This document shows, one piece after another, positions 1-5,695 of a stretch of 5,695 nucleotides of DNA. This stretch comes from Candidatus Omnitrophota bacterium (GTDB taxonomy: Bacteria > Omnitrophota > Gorgyraeia > 2-01-FULL-45-10), in assembly GCA_016214245.1 (NCBI GenBank), contig JACROW010000084.1, positions 1 to 5,695 of the forward strand. The letters are read 5' to 3'. The position numbers and the translations under genes were made by a program. The notes under the pieces were generated by a model. That model was not told the origin of the DNA and did not search any database. It was given only the letters and a program-made list of their open reading frames with translations. Within the stretch, counting starts at the first letter, position 1. Every line of letters begins with the position of its first letter.

Positions 1-1379
1 ATCATTCTAACGGTGTCCAGGGCGGCCGAGCAATAGCTATTTTGGCGGCATTGGTTGGAGGTTATGATCGCCCAGGAACAGCAATAATACCCGATAAAAA
101 AGGCGGTAAGCATATCGATGTCACCGCGGATGATACAGCAAAGACCACTTTGAAAAATGAACGTTTCGACGGAAAATCGTCCTATCCCTTTGCGCATAGT
201 TCAGGTGTCTATACGGAGATATTCAGTCGCCTTGCCGAAGGGAAAGGGCCGTATAAACCTAAGATGGCGATAGTAATCTTTCAGAATCCGATGATGGCTG
301 TTTCAGGCACAAAGACCGTAGAGAAAGGCTTCCAGAACTTAGATTTTGTGGTAGTTAATGATATATTTTTGTCCGAGACGGCGCTTATGGCTGACATTGT
401 TATTCCGGGTACCACATATTTAGAGCGTTATGACATCAGTTCTCACTGGGTCACCTGGCCGGTTATAGCATTGAGGCAGCCCGTGGTGAAGCCGATATTT
501 GGCCAGCCGACCGAATATGAATTTATGACTGAATTGGCTCGACGAATCGGACTGAAAGAAGGGGATGGCAAAGACATATTCTGGATCGGCCGTATGTCCG
601 GCGAGCGTGTAGAAAATAAGACCAGATGGTATGAGGAATATATCTCTAAGGAGCTCAAAGAGGGCGCACCGAAATTGACTTTAGAGGAGATGAAACAACT
701 GCCTGGTGCAGTCTGGATAGATAAAAAAGGGACACGCTATGAGAAATATAAGACCGAAGTGCCTGCAGAAAAAGTCGCAGAGGCGATAACAGAGGGTGAG
801 CTAGTCTTTTCTAAAAAGAGCGATGGGACAAAAGATAAGCTTATCGGCATCGTGAAAGGCGATAAGGTCCTCCAGGGGTTTTCTACGCCGTCAGGCAAAG
901 TCGAGTTCTACAACGCCGATTTTGCAAAGAAAAAGGATGCGTGGGGAAAGGCTGTCGACCCCTTGCCGGTTTATGAGCCGCGCGATTGGCAGCCGGATGC
1001 AAATTACCCATTTTATCTTATCAATTGGAAGGAGGCATCGCACACCCATACTCGCACACAGAATAATGCGTATCTTATGGAATTGAAACCAGAGAATCCT
1101 CTCATGGTCAACTCCGCTACGGCTGAAAAATTAGCTATCAAGGATGGTGACTTCGTCTGGATAGAATCCATCTATGGTAAAGTGATGGCTAAGGTGAAAT
1201 TGACTCAAGGCATCCATCCCGAGGTGGTGGGGCTGCAGCACGGTTTTGGCCACTGGGCGATGGGCTCTATTGCTAAGGGAAGCGGCTTTTCAGATTCGCC
1301 ATTGAGACCTACACGCTCCGAGCCGCTCTCTGGCCAGGCTATGAATAAGCAGTGCTGTGTGAAGGTATATAAGGCCTAA
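1..1379 (+). CDS. Molybdopterin oxidoreductase catalytic subunit, C-terminal part (5' truncated by window edge)
   Basis: The frame is open from base 3, before the first possible start at 42, and reads HSNGVQGGRAIAILAALVGG followed by YDRPG. This is an internal motif of the complex iron-sulfur molybdoenzyme family, so the gene begins upstream and 458 residues are visible of a usual 700-850. Visible landmarks are DFVVVNDIFLSETALMADIVIPG at fragment residues 114-136 (cofactor-domain core), TPSGKVEFYN before the last domain, and the MGD-binding domain from about residue 330 to the end, with SHTHTRTQNNAYL and LQHGFGHW. The overall pattern resembles polysulfide/thiosulfate reductase catalytic subunits (PsrA/PhsA) and related tetrathionate or arsenate reductases. 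Family enzymes carry Mo/W-bisMGD and an N-terminal [4Fe-4S] cluster and usually act outside the cytoplasmic membrane after Tat export. The N-terminal cysteines and signal peptide are out of view, so substrate and location are inference. It ends at TAA 1377-1379 before a terminator, so it is the last gene of its transcription unit. Family confidence is high; substrate is unknown. Confidence 0.93.
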   Translation, partial: HSNGVQGGRAIAILAALVGGYDRPGTAIIPDKKGGKHIDVTADDTAKTTLKNERFDGKSSYPFAHSSGVYTEIFSRLAEGKGPYKPKMAIVIFQNPMMAVSGTKTVEKGFQNLDFVVVNDIFLSETALMADIVIPGTTYLERYDISSHWVTWPVIALRQPVVKPIFGQPTEYEFMTELARRIGLKEGDGKDIFWIGRMSGERVENKTRWYEEYISKELKEGAPKLTLEEMKQLPGAVWIDKKGTRYEKYKTEVPAEKVAEAITEGELVFSKKSDGTKDKLIGIVKGDKVLQGFSTPSGKVEFYNADFAKKKDAWGKAVDPLPVYEPRDWQPDANYPFYLINWKEASHTHTRTQNNAYLMELKPENPLMVNSATAEKLAIKDGDFVWIESIYGKVMAKVKLTQGIHPEVVGLQHGFGHWAMGSIAKGSGFSDSPLRPTRSEPLSGQAMNKQCCVKVYKA

Positions 1380-1400
1380 GAGATAAAGATTGCATGCAAG

Positions 1401-1440
1401 ATCACCCCGCCTTTTTCAGTTAAAGACGGGGTGATTTTTT
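1401..1440 (+). terminator. Intrinsic (Rho-independent) terminator after the molybdoenzyme gene
   Basis: ATCACCCCG (1401-1409) pairs perfectly with CGGGGTGAT (1427-1435). Inside, CTTT (1411-1414) can pair with AAAG (1422-1425) after one C/A mismatch, leaving a 7-base loop. A run of six T (1435-1440) follows. It starts 21 bases after the molybdoenzyme stop codon. The GC-rich stem plus T tract is a textbook terminator and separates that gene from the transporter operon. Confidence 0.93.
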
Positions 1441-1442
1441 GC

Positions 1443-1471
1443 TTGTAGATTACAAATTTCTCGATTATAAT
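1443..1471 (+). promoter_or_regulatory. Sigma70-like promoter of the transporter-tat operon
   Basis: TTGTAG (1443-1448, four of six matches to TTGACA) is followed after exactly 17 bases by a perfect TATAAT (1466-1471). The -35 element begins two bases after the T tract of the preceding terminator. Transcription would be expected to start near 1477-1480, which coincides with the ATG at 1479. No operator-like inverted repeat is obvious between the two elements. Sequence match only; no direct evidence of use. Confidence 0.72.
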
Positions 1472-1478
1472 AACCGGC

Positions 1479-2927
1479 ATGAATGAGAGACTAGAGTTTG
1501 AGGGCACAGTAACAAATTTCGGCCGCAATCTTACCATCGTTACGGCAATCGTCATCCTATTTGGACTGGCCCTTCATTTTTTTACCAATCTTAACTTCTA
1601 CCAGGTAATCTCCTGCACTATATTTTTAGCAGCAGTTTTAGAGACGATGGTCTTCTGGGCATTTCGTATGGGGATAGCCCTCATCTGCATCGCCACTTTA
1701 CTTTTGACTAAGACCATCGACATCCCGCATCTCATCGAATTTACCAATCTGGATGTCATCCTTTTCCTAATCGGTATGATGACCATCACTGGCATGGTGT
1801 CCGAGATAGGTTTTTTTAGATGGCTGATGATTAAGATGGTAAAGCTTTCGAGATTTAAGTTATACCCCTTTGTGATACTCTTATGTTTCACTTCGATGTT
1901 CTTGGCTATGCTAGTCGACGAGGTCACCTCGATCATATTCACCACCGCTATCGTAATTGAGATATGCAGTTTGTTTGGTATGAATCCGATTCCTCTGGTG
2001 ATCACCACCGTCTTGGCCACAAACGTGGGCTCTTCCGGCACGGTATTGGGCAATCCGATAGGAATCTTGATTGCGATGAAGGGGGATCTTTCCTTTGAGG
2101 ATTTTTTGCATTGGGCATTTCCCGTCACCCTCTTGGCATTGATCTCTATTATATTTGTAATCCTTCTTTGGTATAGAAGATATTTCCGCGAGTTTCAAGA
2201 TAAAGTGAACTCTAAAAATAAGCAAGATAGCCTGCATCTTTTCAGTGAATGGGAGGCTGTAAAAAATTTAAAGGATTTCAAGATAGGTATGGGAATATTC
2301 TTTGTGACATTGGTCTTTATCGCTCTTCACCATCGTATAGAGAATGCCTTCGGCCTCCTTCATAATACCATGCTTCTAATACCTGTCTTCATCGGCAGCG
2401 GCATCGTCTTTTTATGGAAAAGATTGAAAGCTAGGCAATATATGGAGAGAGAGGTGGATTGGCGCACATTGATTTTTTTCATGTTGCTCTTCGCCAAGGC
2501 AGGGACTTTGAAATATGTGGGAGTGACAGACATTATAGCGAATAAACTTGTGCACATTGCGGGAGCGAGCCTGCCGATATTGACTACCATAATTCTCTGG
2601 ATCGCCACCCTTGGCTCCTCGGTTTTAGATAACGTCGTCTTGGTGGCAGCCTTAATTCCGGTTATTCAAAATTTCGCCTCTATGGGCATCCATATCGGTC
2701 CCTTGTGGTGGGCGCTTTTATTTGGAGGCTGTTTCGGCGGAAATATCACGATGATCGGCTCCACCGCTAATATCATTGCTTTAGGAATCTTAGAAAAAAA
2801 ATGTTCTGTTGAAGATAAATGCATCAAGATAAGCTTCTTTCAATGGCTTTGGATTGGATTGGTCGCAGGAGTAGTCACTACTTTAGTAGCCCAGGTTTTT
2901 CTTCTCATCTTCTACCGATTTATGTGA
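1479..2927 (+). CDS. Ion-transporter superfamily permease (CitMHS/ArsB/NhaD/SLC13-like), copy 1
   Basis: This 482-residue, very hydrophobic protein has about 11-12 likely membrane segments and no signal peptide. It shows the two-repeat layout of the ion transporter (IT) superfamily. The first half has DEVTS at 147-151 and VLGNPIGILIA around 189-199. The second half has the matching SSVLDNVVLV (D384, N385) and IGSTANIIALG (G427-N431). Such re-entrant G/N/P- and S/T/N-rich motifs line the substrate and ion site in known family members. A polar, probably cytoplasmic loop (about 231-272) separates the halves. Family substrates include arsenite, Na+/H+ and di- or tricarboxylates; none can be assigned here. 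The ATG at 1479 is chosen because an in-frame stop lies at 1446-1448, there is no other ATG/GTG/TTG between it and the first membrane segment, and the frame aligns with the paralog at 3384. No Shine-Dalgarno precedes it. It is the first gene of the operon, 22 bases before the CBS gene. An extra loop with C442 and C448 is absent from copy 2. Confidence 0.88.
   Translation: MNERLEFEGTVTNFGRNLTIVTAIVILFGLALHFFTNLNFYQVISCTIFLAAVLETMVFWAFRMGIALICIATLLLTKTIDIPHLIEFTNLDVILFLIGMMTITGMVSEIGFFRWLMIKMVKLSRFKLYPFVILLCFTSMFLAMLVDEVTSIIFTTAIVIEICSLFGMNPIPLVITTVLATNVGSSGTVLGNPIGILIAMKGDLSFEDFLHWAFPVTLLALISIIFVILLWYRRYFREFQDKVNSKNKQDSLHLFSEWEAVKNLKDFKIGMGIFFVTLVFIALHHRIENAFGLLHNTMLLIPVFIGSGIVFLWKRLKARQYMEREVDWRTLIFFMLLFAKAGTLKYVGVTDIIANKLVHIAGASLPILTTIILWIATLGSSVLDNVVLVAALIPVIQNFASMGIHIGPLWWALLFGGCFGGNITMIGSTANIIALGILEKKCSVEDKCIKISFFQWLWIGLVAGVVTTLVAQVFLLIFYRFM
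2706..2722 (+). repeat. Direct repeat shared with 4575-4591 (paralogy trace)
   Basis: The 17 bases TGGTGGGCGCTTTTATT are identical at 4575-4591. Both copies encode the same WWALLF segment at equivalent positions of the two permeases. Flanking bases continue to match with mostly third-position changes, so this is a remnant of gene duplication kept by protein conservation, not a mobile repeat. Confidence 0.7.
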
Positions 2928-2939
2928 TGGCTACGGATC

Positions 2940-2947
2940 GGGAGGTG
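2940..2947 (+). promoter_or_regulatory. Strong Shine-Dalgarno for the CBS-domain gene
   Basis: GGGAGGTG closely matches the anti-Shine-Dalgarno complement and ends two bases before the ATG at 2950 (the GGAGG core ends four bases before it). The spacing is slightly short, but the next in-frame ATG at 2968 lies too far away and would remove the start of the first CBS domain. Confidence 0.75.
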
Positions 2948-2949
2948 CC

Positions 2950-3387
2950 ATGAAGGTCAAAGAGGTAATGACCAAAGTTGTGAAGAGCCTTTTGCCTAAT
3001 ATGGGCGCGAGAGAGGCGCTAGATGCACTTTTGAATATCGAGATAAGCGGACTGCCTGTAATAGATGAAGAGGGTAGACTTATTGGGATGTTCACAGAGA
3101 AGGATGTCCTGAAGAGCATACTGCCTACTTATTTAGAAAGCGTCGGCAAGTTTATATACGCAGACGACCCTAAGGGGATAAAGACAAAGGTTCAGGACCT
3201 CGCCAAAATAAAGGTAAAGGATATCATGCGAAAAGACGTCGTTACCGTGGGTGAGGATACAGCATTATCGGAGGTGGCGCGGATTATGCTGACGCATAAG
3301 ATAAGGCGCATGCCCGTCCTGAATAAAGATGGTAAAGTAGTTGGCATAGTGGCGCGCCAGGATATCGTGAAGGGTCTTGTCTTTTGA
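2950..3387 (+). CDS. Two-CBS-domain regulatory protein
   Basis: A soluble 145-residue protein consisting of one CBS pair (Bateman module) and nothing else. CBS1 covers about residues 2-58 (KVKEVMTKVV at the start; GLPVIDEEGRLIGMFTEKDV at 34-53). A 25-30 residue linker follows, and CBS2 covers about 88-145 (KVKDIMRKDVVTV; RRMPVLNKDGKVVGIVARQD at 119-138). The T49-x-x-D52 signature of CBS1 is the kind of Thr/Ser-x-x-Asp motif that contacts ribose or phosphate of bound adenine nucleotides in known CBS proteins. CBS2 has A135-R-Q-D138, keeping the Asp but not the Thr/Ser. Nucleotide sensing (AMP/ADP/ATP or similar) is therefore plausible but the ligand is inferred. The gene sits between two paralogous permeases, 22 bases after the first and overlapping the second by four bases if that one starts at TTG 3384. 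This suggests it controls one or both permeases in trans, much as CBS domains fused to channels and transporters do. Domain call is firm; partner is inference. Confidence 0.92.
   Translation: MKVKEVMTKVVKSLLPNMGAREALDALLNIEISGLPVIDEEGRLIGMFTEKDVLKSILPTYLESVGKFIYADDPKGIKTKVQDLAKIKVKDIMRKDVVTVGEDTALSEVARIMLTHKIRRMPVLNKDGKVVGIVARQDIVKGLVF
3369..3374 (+). promoter_or_regulatory. Probable Shine-Dalgarno for the second permease, inside the CBS gene
   Basis: GAAGGG lies nine bases before TTG 3384 and fifteen before ATG 3390. The spacing favours the TTG start, which overlaps the CBS stop codon (TTGA). Reinitiation at the ATG after the stop is the alternative. Confidence 0.45.
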
Positions 3388-4781
3388 GTATGAATAGATT
3401 TATCTTTAAGTTTTTTGTTCTATTAGCTATGTCTATCGGCTCTGGGCTATTAGGTTCGCGCATAGGCTTGAACCTTCAGCAATCAATCGCCATCTCCATA
3501 TTTTCAGTCTCCATCTTGGGAACTCTCTTCTTCTGGGATTTTCGTCTGAGCTTCGCCTTTTTAGGCACGAGCGTCCTACTTTTAACTCGCACCATAGACT
3601 TGGAGAACTTGATAAAGTCCGCATCTTTGGAGGTCATCCTATTTTTGGTTGGGATGATGGTCCTAATCGGGCTACTGAAAGAATCGGGATTCTTCGCTTG
3701 GCTCATAAGTCTGATTTTGCGCATGCGGAGATTGACCGCTAAAAAATTTCTCATCTCCATATCTATCATATCAGCGCTTTTAGCGTGCGCAGTAGATGAG
3801 GTCACCTCGATAATCTTTATGGTGGCAGCGATACTTGAGATCTCGGATTATTTCGAGGTCAACCCCATACCATTTATCATCAGTTCAGTCTTAACTACAA
3901 ATATAGGCTCTGCCGGCACTGTGTTAGGTAACCCCATCGGTATTTTAATCGCGACGAAATCGGGTTTGACTTTCGAGGATTTTATCCTTAAGGCATTTCC
4001 CTTGATGCTCGTCTGCCTCGCCGCCACCATAATTTTGGTCTGTCTCTGGTATCGTCGCCCGCTAAAAGAGTTCGACCGTAAGATAAAAGAGATGGGCGCA
4101 AACGACATCCTCATTAAACTCATATCTGTCCCTCCCGAGAAGAGACTCAAAATCGCACTTGGCATCTTCGGCTTTACGTCATTTTTTATTGGTTTACATC
4201 ATCGTCTGGAACTTATGTGGGATTTGCAGCCGAACACCATCCTGCTGATAATTCCGCTTATATCGAGTGGATGCGTGATGATATGGAGATGGCAAAGGGC
4301 GAGGAGCTATATTGAAAAGGATGTAGAGTGGTGGACGCTTTTATTCTTTTTGCTCTTGTTTGCCCAGGCGGGGACGTTAAAATATACTGGAGCAACCGAT
4401 ATCTTCGCACAAAAACTTTCTTCTTTCGTCGGGCATAACCCTTTAGCCCTGAGAGGAGTTATTCTTTGGGGGAGCGCGATTGGCTCAAGCGTCTTAGATA
4501 ATGTTGTGTTGGTGGCGGCATTTATACCTATAATCCAGAGCTTTCAAGGCATGAACTTCAATCTGCAGCCTCTATGGTGGGCGCTTTTATTCGGCGGATG
4601 TTTTGGCGGCAACATCACGATGGTGGGTTCAACCGCCAATATCGTGGCATTAGGCATCTTAGAGAAGGAGAAGCACTTAAAGATAAATTTTTTCCATTGG
4701 TTGGGCATAGGGCTTATTGTAGGGATAGTTACCACTGGCATAGTTTGGATATTTCTATCTTGTGTGCGATTGACCAATTAA
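3384..4781 (+). CDS. Ion-transporter superfamily permease, copy 2 (paralog of the gene at 1479)
   Basis: This 465-residue membrane protein is homologous to copy 1 over nearly its whole length. The repeat motifs recur in register: DEVTS at 138-142, VLGNPIGILIA at 180-190, SSVLDNVVLV (D372, N373) and VGSTANIVALG (G415-N419). Long identical runs such as PLWWALLFGGCFGGNITM and LLFAxAGTLKY are shared. The N-terminus is shorter and more hydrophobic than in copy 1, and the central polar loop (about 222-257) has diverged in sequence and length. Substrate is unknown, as for copy 1. The start is either TTG 3384 (translationally coupled to the CBS stop, better Shine-Dalgarno spacing) or ATG 3390, a difference of two residues. 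It is cotranscribed with its neighbours: no gap after the CBS gene, and 13 bases before tatA. Divergence at both DNA and protein level indicates an old duplication rather than a recent one. Confidence 0.88.
   Translation: MSMNRFIFKFFVLLAMSIGSGLLGSRIGLNLQQSIAISIFSVSILGTLFFWDFRLSFAFLGTSVLLLTRTIDLENLIKSASLEVILFLVGMMVLIGLLKESGFFAWLISLILRMRRLTAKKFLISISIISALLACAVDEVTSIIFMVAAILEISDYFEVNPIPFIISSVLTTNIGSAGTVLGNPIGILIATKSGLTFEDFILKAFPLMLVCLAATIILVCLWYRRPLKEFDRKIKEMGANDILIKLISVPPEKRLKIALGIFGFTSFFIGLHHRLELMWDLQPNTILLIIPLISSGCVMIWRWQRARSYIEKDVEWWTLLFFLLLFAQAGTLKYTGATDIFAQKLSSFVGHNPLALRGVILWGSAIGSSVLDNVVLVAAFIPIIQSFQGMNFNLQPLWWALLFGGCFGGNITMVGSTANIVALGILEKEKHLKINFFHWLGIGLIVGIVTTGIVWIFLSCVRLTN
4575..4591 (+). 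repeat. Direct repeat shared with 2706-2722 (paralogy trace)
   Basis: Second copy of the 17-base identity between the two permease genes. It is the longest exact match I noticed by eye between them and could support recombination deleting the CBS gene, though it is short for that. Confidence 0.7.
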
Positions 4782-4786
4782 GGAGG
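4781..4786 (+). promoter_or_regulatory. Strong Shine-Dalgarno that sets the tatA start
   Basis: AGGAGG is followed by eight bases and then GTG 4795, an ideal spacing. A GTG at 4786 in the same frame overlaps this site and cannot be served by it, so the longer reading is disfavoured. The site begins on the last base of the permease stop codon. Confidence 0.8.
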
Positions 4787-4794
4787 TGGTAGGA

Positions 4795-4989
4795 GTGTTT
4801 GGTATCGGGATGCCGGAGCTTTTGGTTATACTTCTTATATGCCTCTTGATATTCGGGGCGGCCAAACTGCCTGAGATAGGCAAGGCGCTCGGCAAGACTA
4901 TTAATGAATTCAAAAAGGGGATGCGGGAGATAGATTCGGATTCAAAGAACGAAGAGAAGAAAGAAAATCCGCCTTCGCCAAAGAAGTGA
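4795..4989 (+). CDS. tatA: Sec-independent (Tat) protein translocase subunit TatA/E
   Basis: A 64-residue protein with the complete TatA layout. It has a short N-terminus MFGIGMPEL with an acidic residue (E8) where many TatA proteins have Glu or Gln, and one membrane helix (about 9-21). The hinge FGAAKLPEIG (20-29) leads into an amphipathic helix KALGKTINEFKKGM (30-43), followed by a charged, probably disordered tail ending SPKK. TatA oligomers form or facilitate the path through which folded twin-arginine signal proteins cross the cytoplasmic membrane after binding TatC. The start is GTG 4795, giving the family-typical MFGIG N-terminus and ideal Shine-Dalgarno spacing; GTG 4786 would add three residues. 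The hinge reads FGAAKLP rather than the commoner FGPKKLP. It lies 13 bases after the permease and four before tatC. No separate tatB is seen, so this protein may serve both roles, unless tatB is elsewhere. Confidence 0.93.
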   Translation: MFGIGMPELLVILLICLLIFGAAKLPEIGKALGKTINEFKKGMREIDSDSKNEEKKENPPSPKK

Positions 4990-4993
4990 TTCT

Positions 4994-5695
4994 ATGGAGA
5001 AAGAATTGACGCTTGTAGGGCATCTCGAAGAGCTGAGGCGCAGAATTATCATATCCCTGGCAATGCTCATCGTGGCAAGCGTCCTTGCCTTTCCCTTAGC
5101 ATCGAAGGCGCTCGAGATCTTAAAAGCTCCGAGCGCAGGGCTCATAGAAAGATTAGTCTTCTTCACGCCTCAGGAGGCATTTTTAATCCATCTAAAGATT
5201 TCATTATTTATCGGCCTTGTGCTCTCGATGCCCGTGATATTATATCAGCTATGGGCGTTCATATCTCCGGCCATAGAGGAAAGGGTAAAGAGACACGGTA
5301 TGATATTTTTAATTTCTTCCGTAGGGGCCTTTATCTCGGGCGCTTTATTCGGTTTTTTCTTATTGGTCCCGACAGCGCTTAAATTTCTATTGAGCTTCTC
5401 CAGGGATACCCTAGAGCCTGTCATATCGGTATCGAGCTATATGTCTTTTGTGATGGGGCTTGTTCTGGGCTCCGGGTTAGTCTTTGAGATGCCTGTCCTG
5501 AGCTACATATTGTCGAAACTGGGCGTGATAACACCGCGTTTTTTAAGGAGCAAATGGAAATACGCCGTCATACTCATATTCATCATAGCCGCCGTCGTAA
5601 CACCCACTCCAGATGTATTCAACATGACGATCCGTGCACTACCGATGCTTGGATTATATGAGCTGAGCATATGGGTCTCCAAATTAGCCGGCAGA
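4994..5695 (+). CDS. tatC: Sec-independent (Tat) protein translocase subunit TatC (3' end cut by window)
   Basis: The frame is open for 234 codons from ATG 4994 to the window edge without a stop. TatC usually has 240-260 residues, so nearly all is present. It shows the family hallmarks in order: HLEELRRR at 10-17 (the cytoplasmic N-terminal signal-peptide contact region), FTPQEAF at 57-63, YQLWAFISPAIEER at 84-97 (first cytoplasmic loop, with F89, P92 and E96), FEMP with E165 inside a membrane helix, and TPDVFNMTIRALPMLGLYE at 204-222. Six membrane helices are apparent. TatC is the receptor for twin-arginine signal peptides and nucleates TatA assembly. It starts four bases after the tatA stop with only a weak ribosome site (AAGAAGTGA region), which suggests translational coupling to tatA. 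No key residue looks missing. Confidence 0.95.
   Translation, partial: MEKELTLVGHLEELRRRIIISLAMLIVASVLAFPLASKALEILKAPSAGLIERLVFFTPQEAFLIHLKISLFIGLVLSMPVILYQLWAFISPAIEERVKRHGMIFLISSVGAFISGALFGFFLLVPTALKFLLSFSRDTLEPVISVSSYMSFVMGLVLGSGLVFEMPVLSYILSKLGVITPRFLRSKWKYAVILIFIIAAVVTPTPDVFNMTIRALPMLGLYELSIWVSKLAGR

Noticed and set aside
443..658. Minus-strand open frame of 71 codons inside the molybdoenzyme gene
   Set aside because: It is antisense to a strongly conserved coding region, has no recognisable domain, and looks like a shadow frame.
1391..1398. TGCATGCA palindrome before the terminator
   Set aside because: Eight bases is too short to call an operator, and it has no second copy near the promoter.
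1598..2237. Overlapping minus-strand open frames under the first permease (up to 176 codons)
   Set aside because: They mirror the codon bias of the real gene on the other strand. The translations show no family features, and similar antisense frames recur under the paralog at matching places, as expected for shadows.
2794..2801. Run of eight A in the first permease, a possible slippage or programmed frameshift site
   Set aside because: The reading frame after the run continues to match the paralog (ISFFQWLWIGLVAG versus INFFHWLGIGLIVG), so no frameshift is needed or indicated.
2706..4591. 17-base identical repeats as possible mobile-element or recombination ends
   Set aside because: They encode the same conserved protein segment in paralogous genes, and no transposase, terminal repeats or target duplications are present.
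4786..4788. GTG as an upstream start for tatA
   Set aside because: It overlaps the GGAGG ribosome site and would add an atypical three-residue extension before the family-typical MFGIG start.
4574..4792. Plus-strand 72-codon frame overlapping the end of the second permease
   Set aside because: It is out of frame with the conserved GNITMVGSTAN region, which is clearly read in the permease frame; the product resembles nothing known.
4942..5166. Minus-strand 74-codon frame across the tatA/tatC junction
   Set aside because: It lies opposite two well-supported Tat genes, with no ribosome site or domain evidence.

Overview
The window is a bacterial stretch of about 5.7 kb, almost fully coding, with every real gene on the + strand. 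It suggests an anaerobically respiring bacterium: a molybdopterin oxidoreductase of the sulfur-compound/arsenate reductase type lies beside genes of the twin-arginine (Tat) export system. GGAGG-type ribosome sites, GTG/TTG starts, middling GC and frequent ATA and AGG/AGA codons fit many uncultured anaerobic lineages (for example Desulfobacterota-, Nitrospirota- or Omnitrophota-like). The sequence alone does not allow a firm assignment.

Layout. (1) Positions 1-1379 hold the C-terminal 458 residues of a large molybdopterin oxidoreductase whose start lies upstream of the window. A strong intrinsic terminator (1401-1440) follows. (2) A good sigma70-like promoter (1443-1471) sits directly against the terminator. 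Its predicted transcription start falls at, or within a base or so of, the next ATG, so the first message may be leaderless. (3) From 1479 to the right edge runs one apparent operon with gaps of at most 22 bases: an ion-transporter-superfamily permease, a two-CBS-domain protein, a second permease paralogous to the first, tatA, and tatC (cut by the window end after 234 codons).

How the genes may work together. The two permeases are clear paralogs enclosing a stand-alone CBS pair. The simplest reading is a duplicated anion/cation permease with a soluble nucleotide-sensing regulator made in the same operon. The transported substrate cannot be read from sequence. tatA and tatC encode the core of a Tat translocase, which exports folded cofactor-bearing proteins. 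Molybdoenzymes such as the upstream one are classic Tat cargo, although its signal peptide would lie outside the window and the terminator separates the two units.

The least familiar arrangement is permease-CBS-permease joined to tatAC. Each component belongs to a known family. I see no RNA genes, CRISPR arrays or mobile elements, and no non-coding gap above 100 bases.
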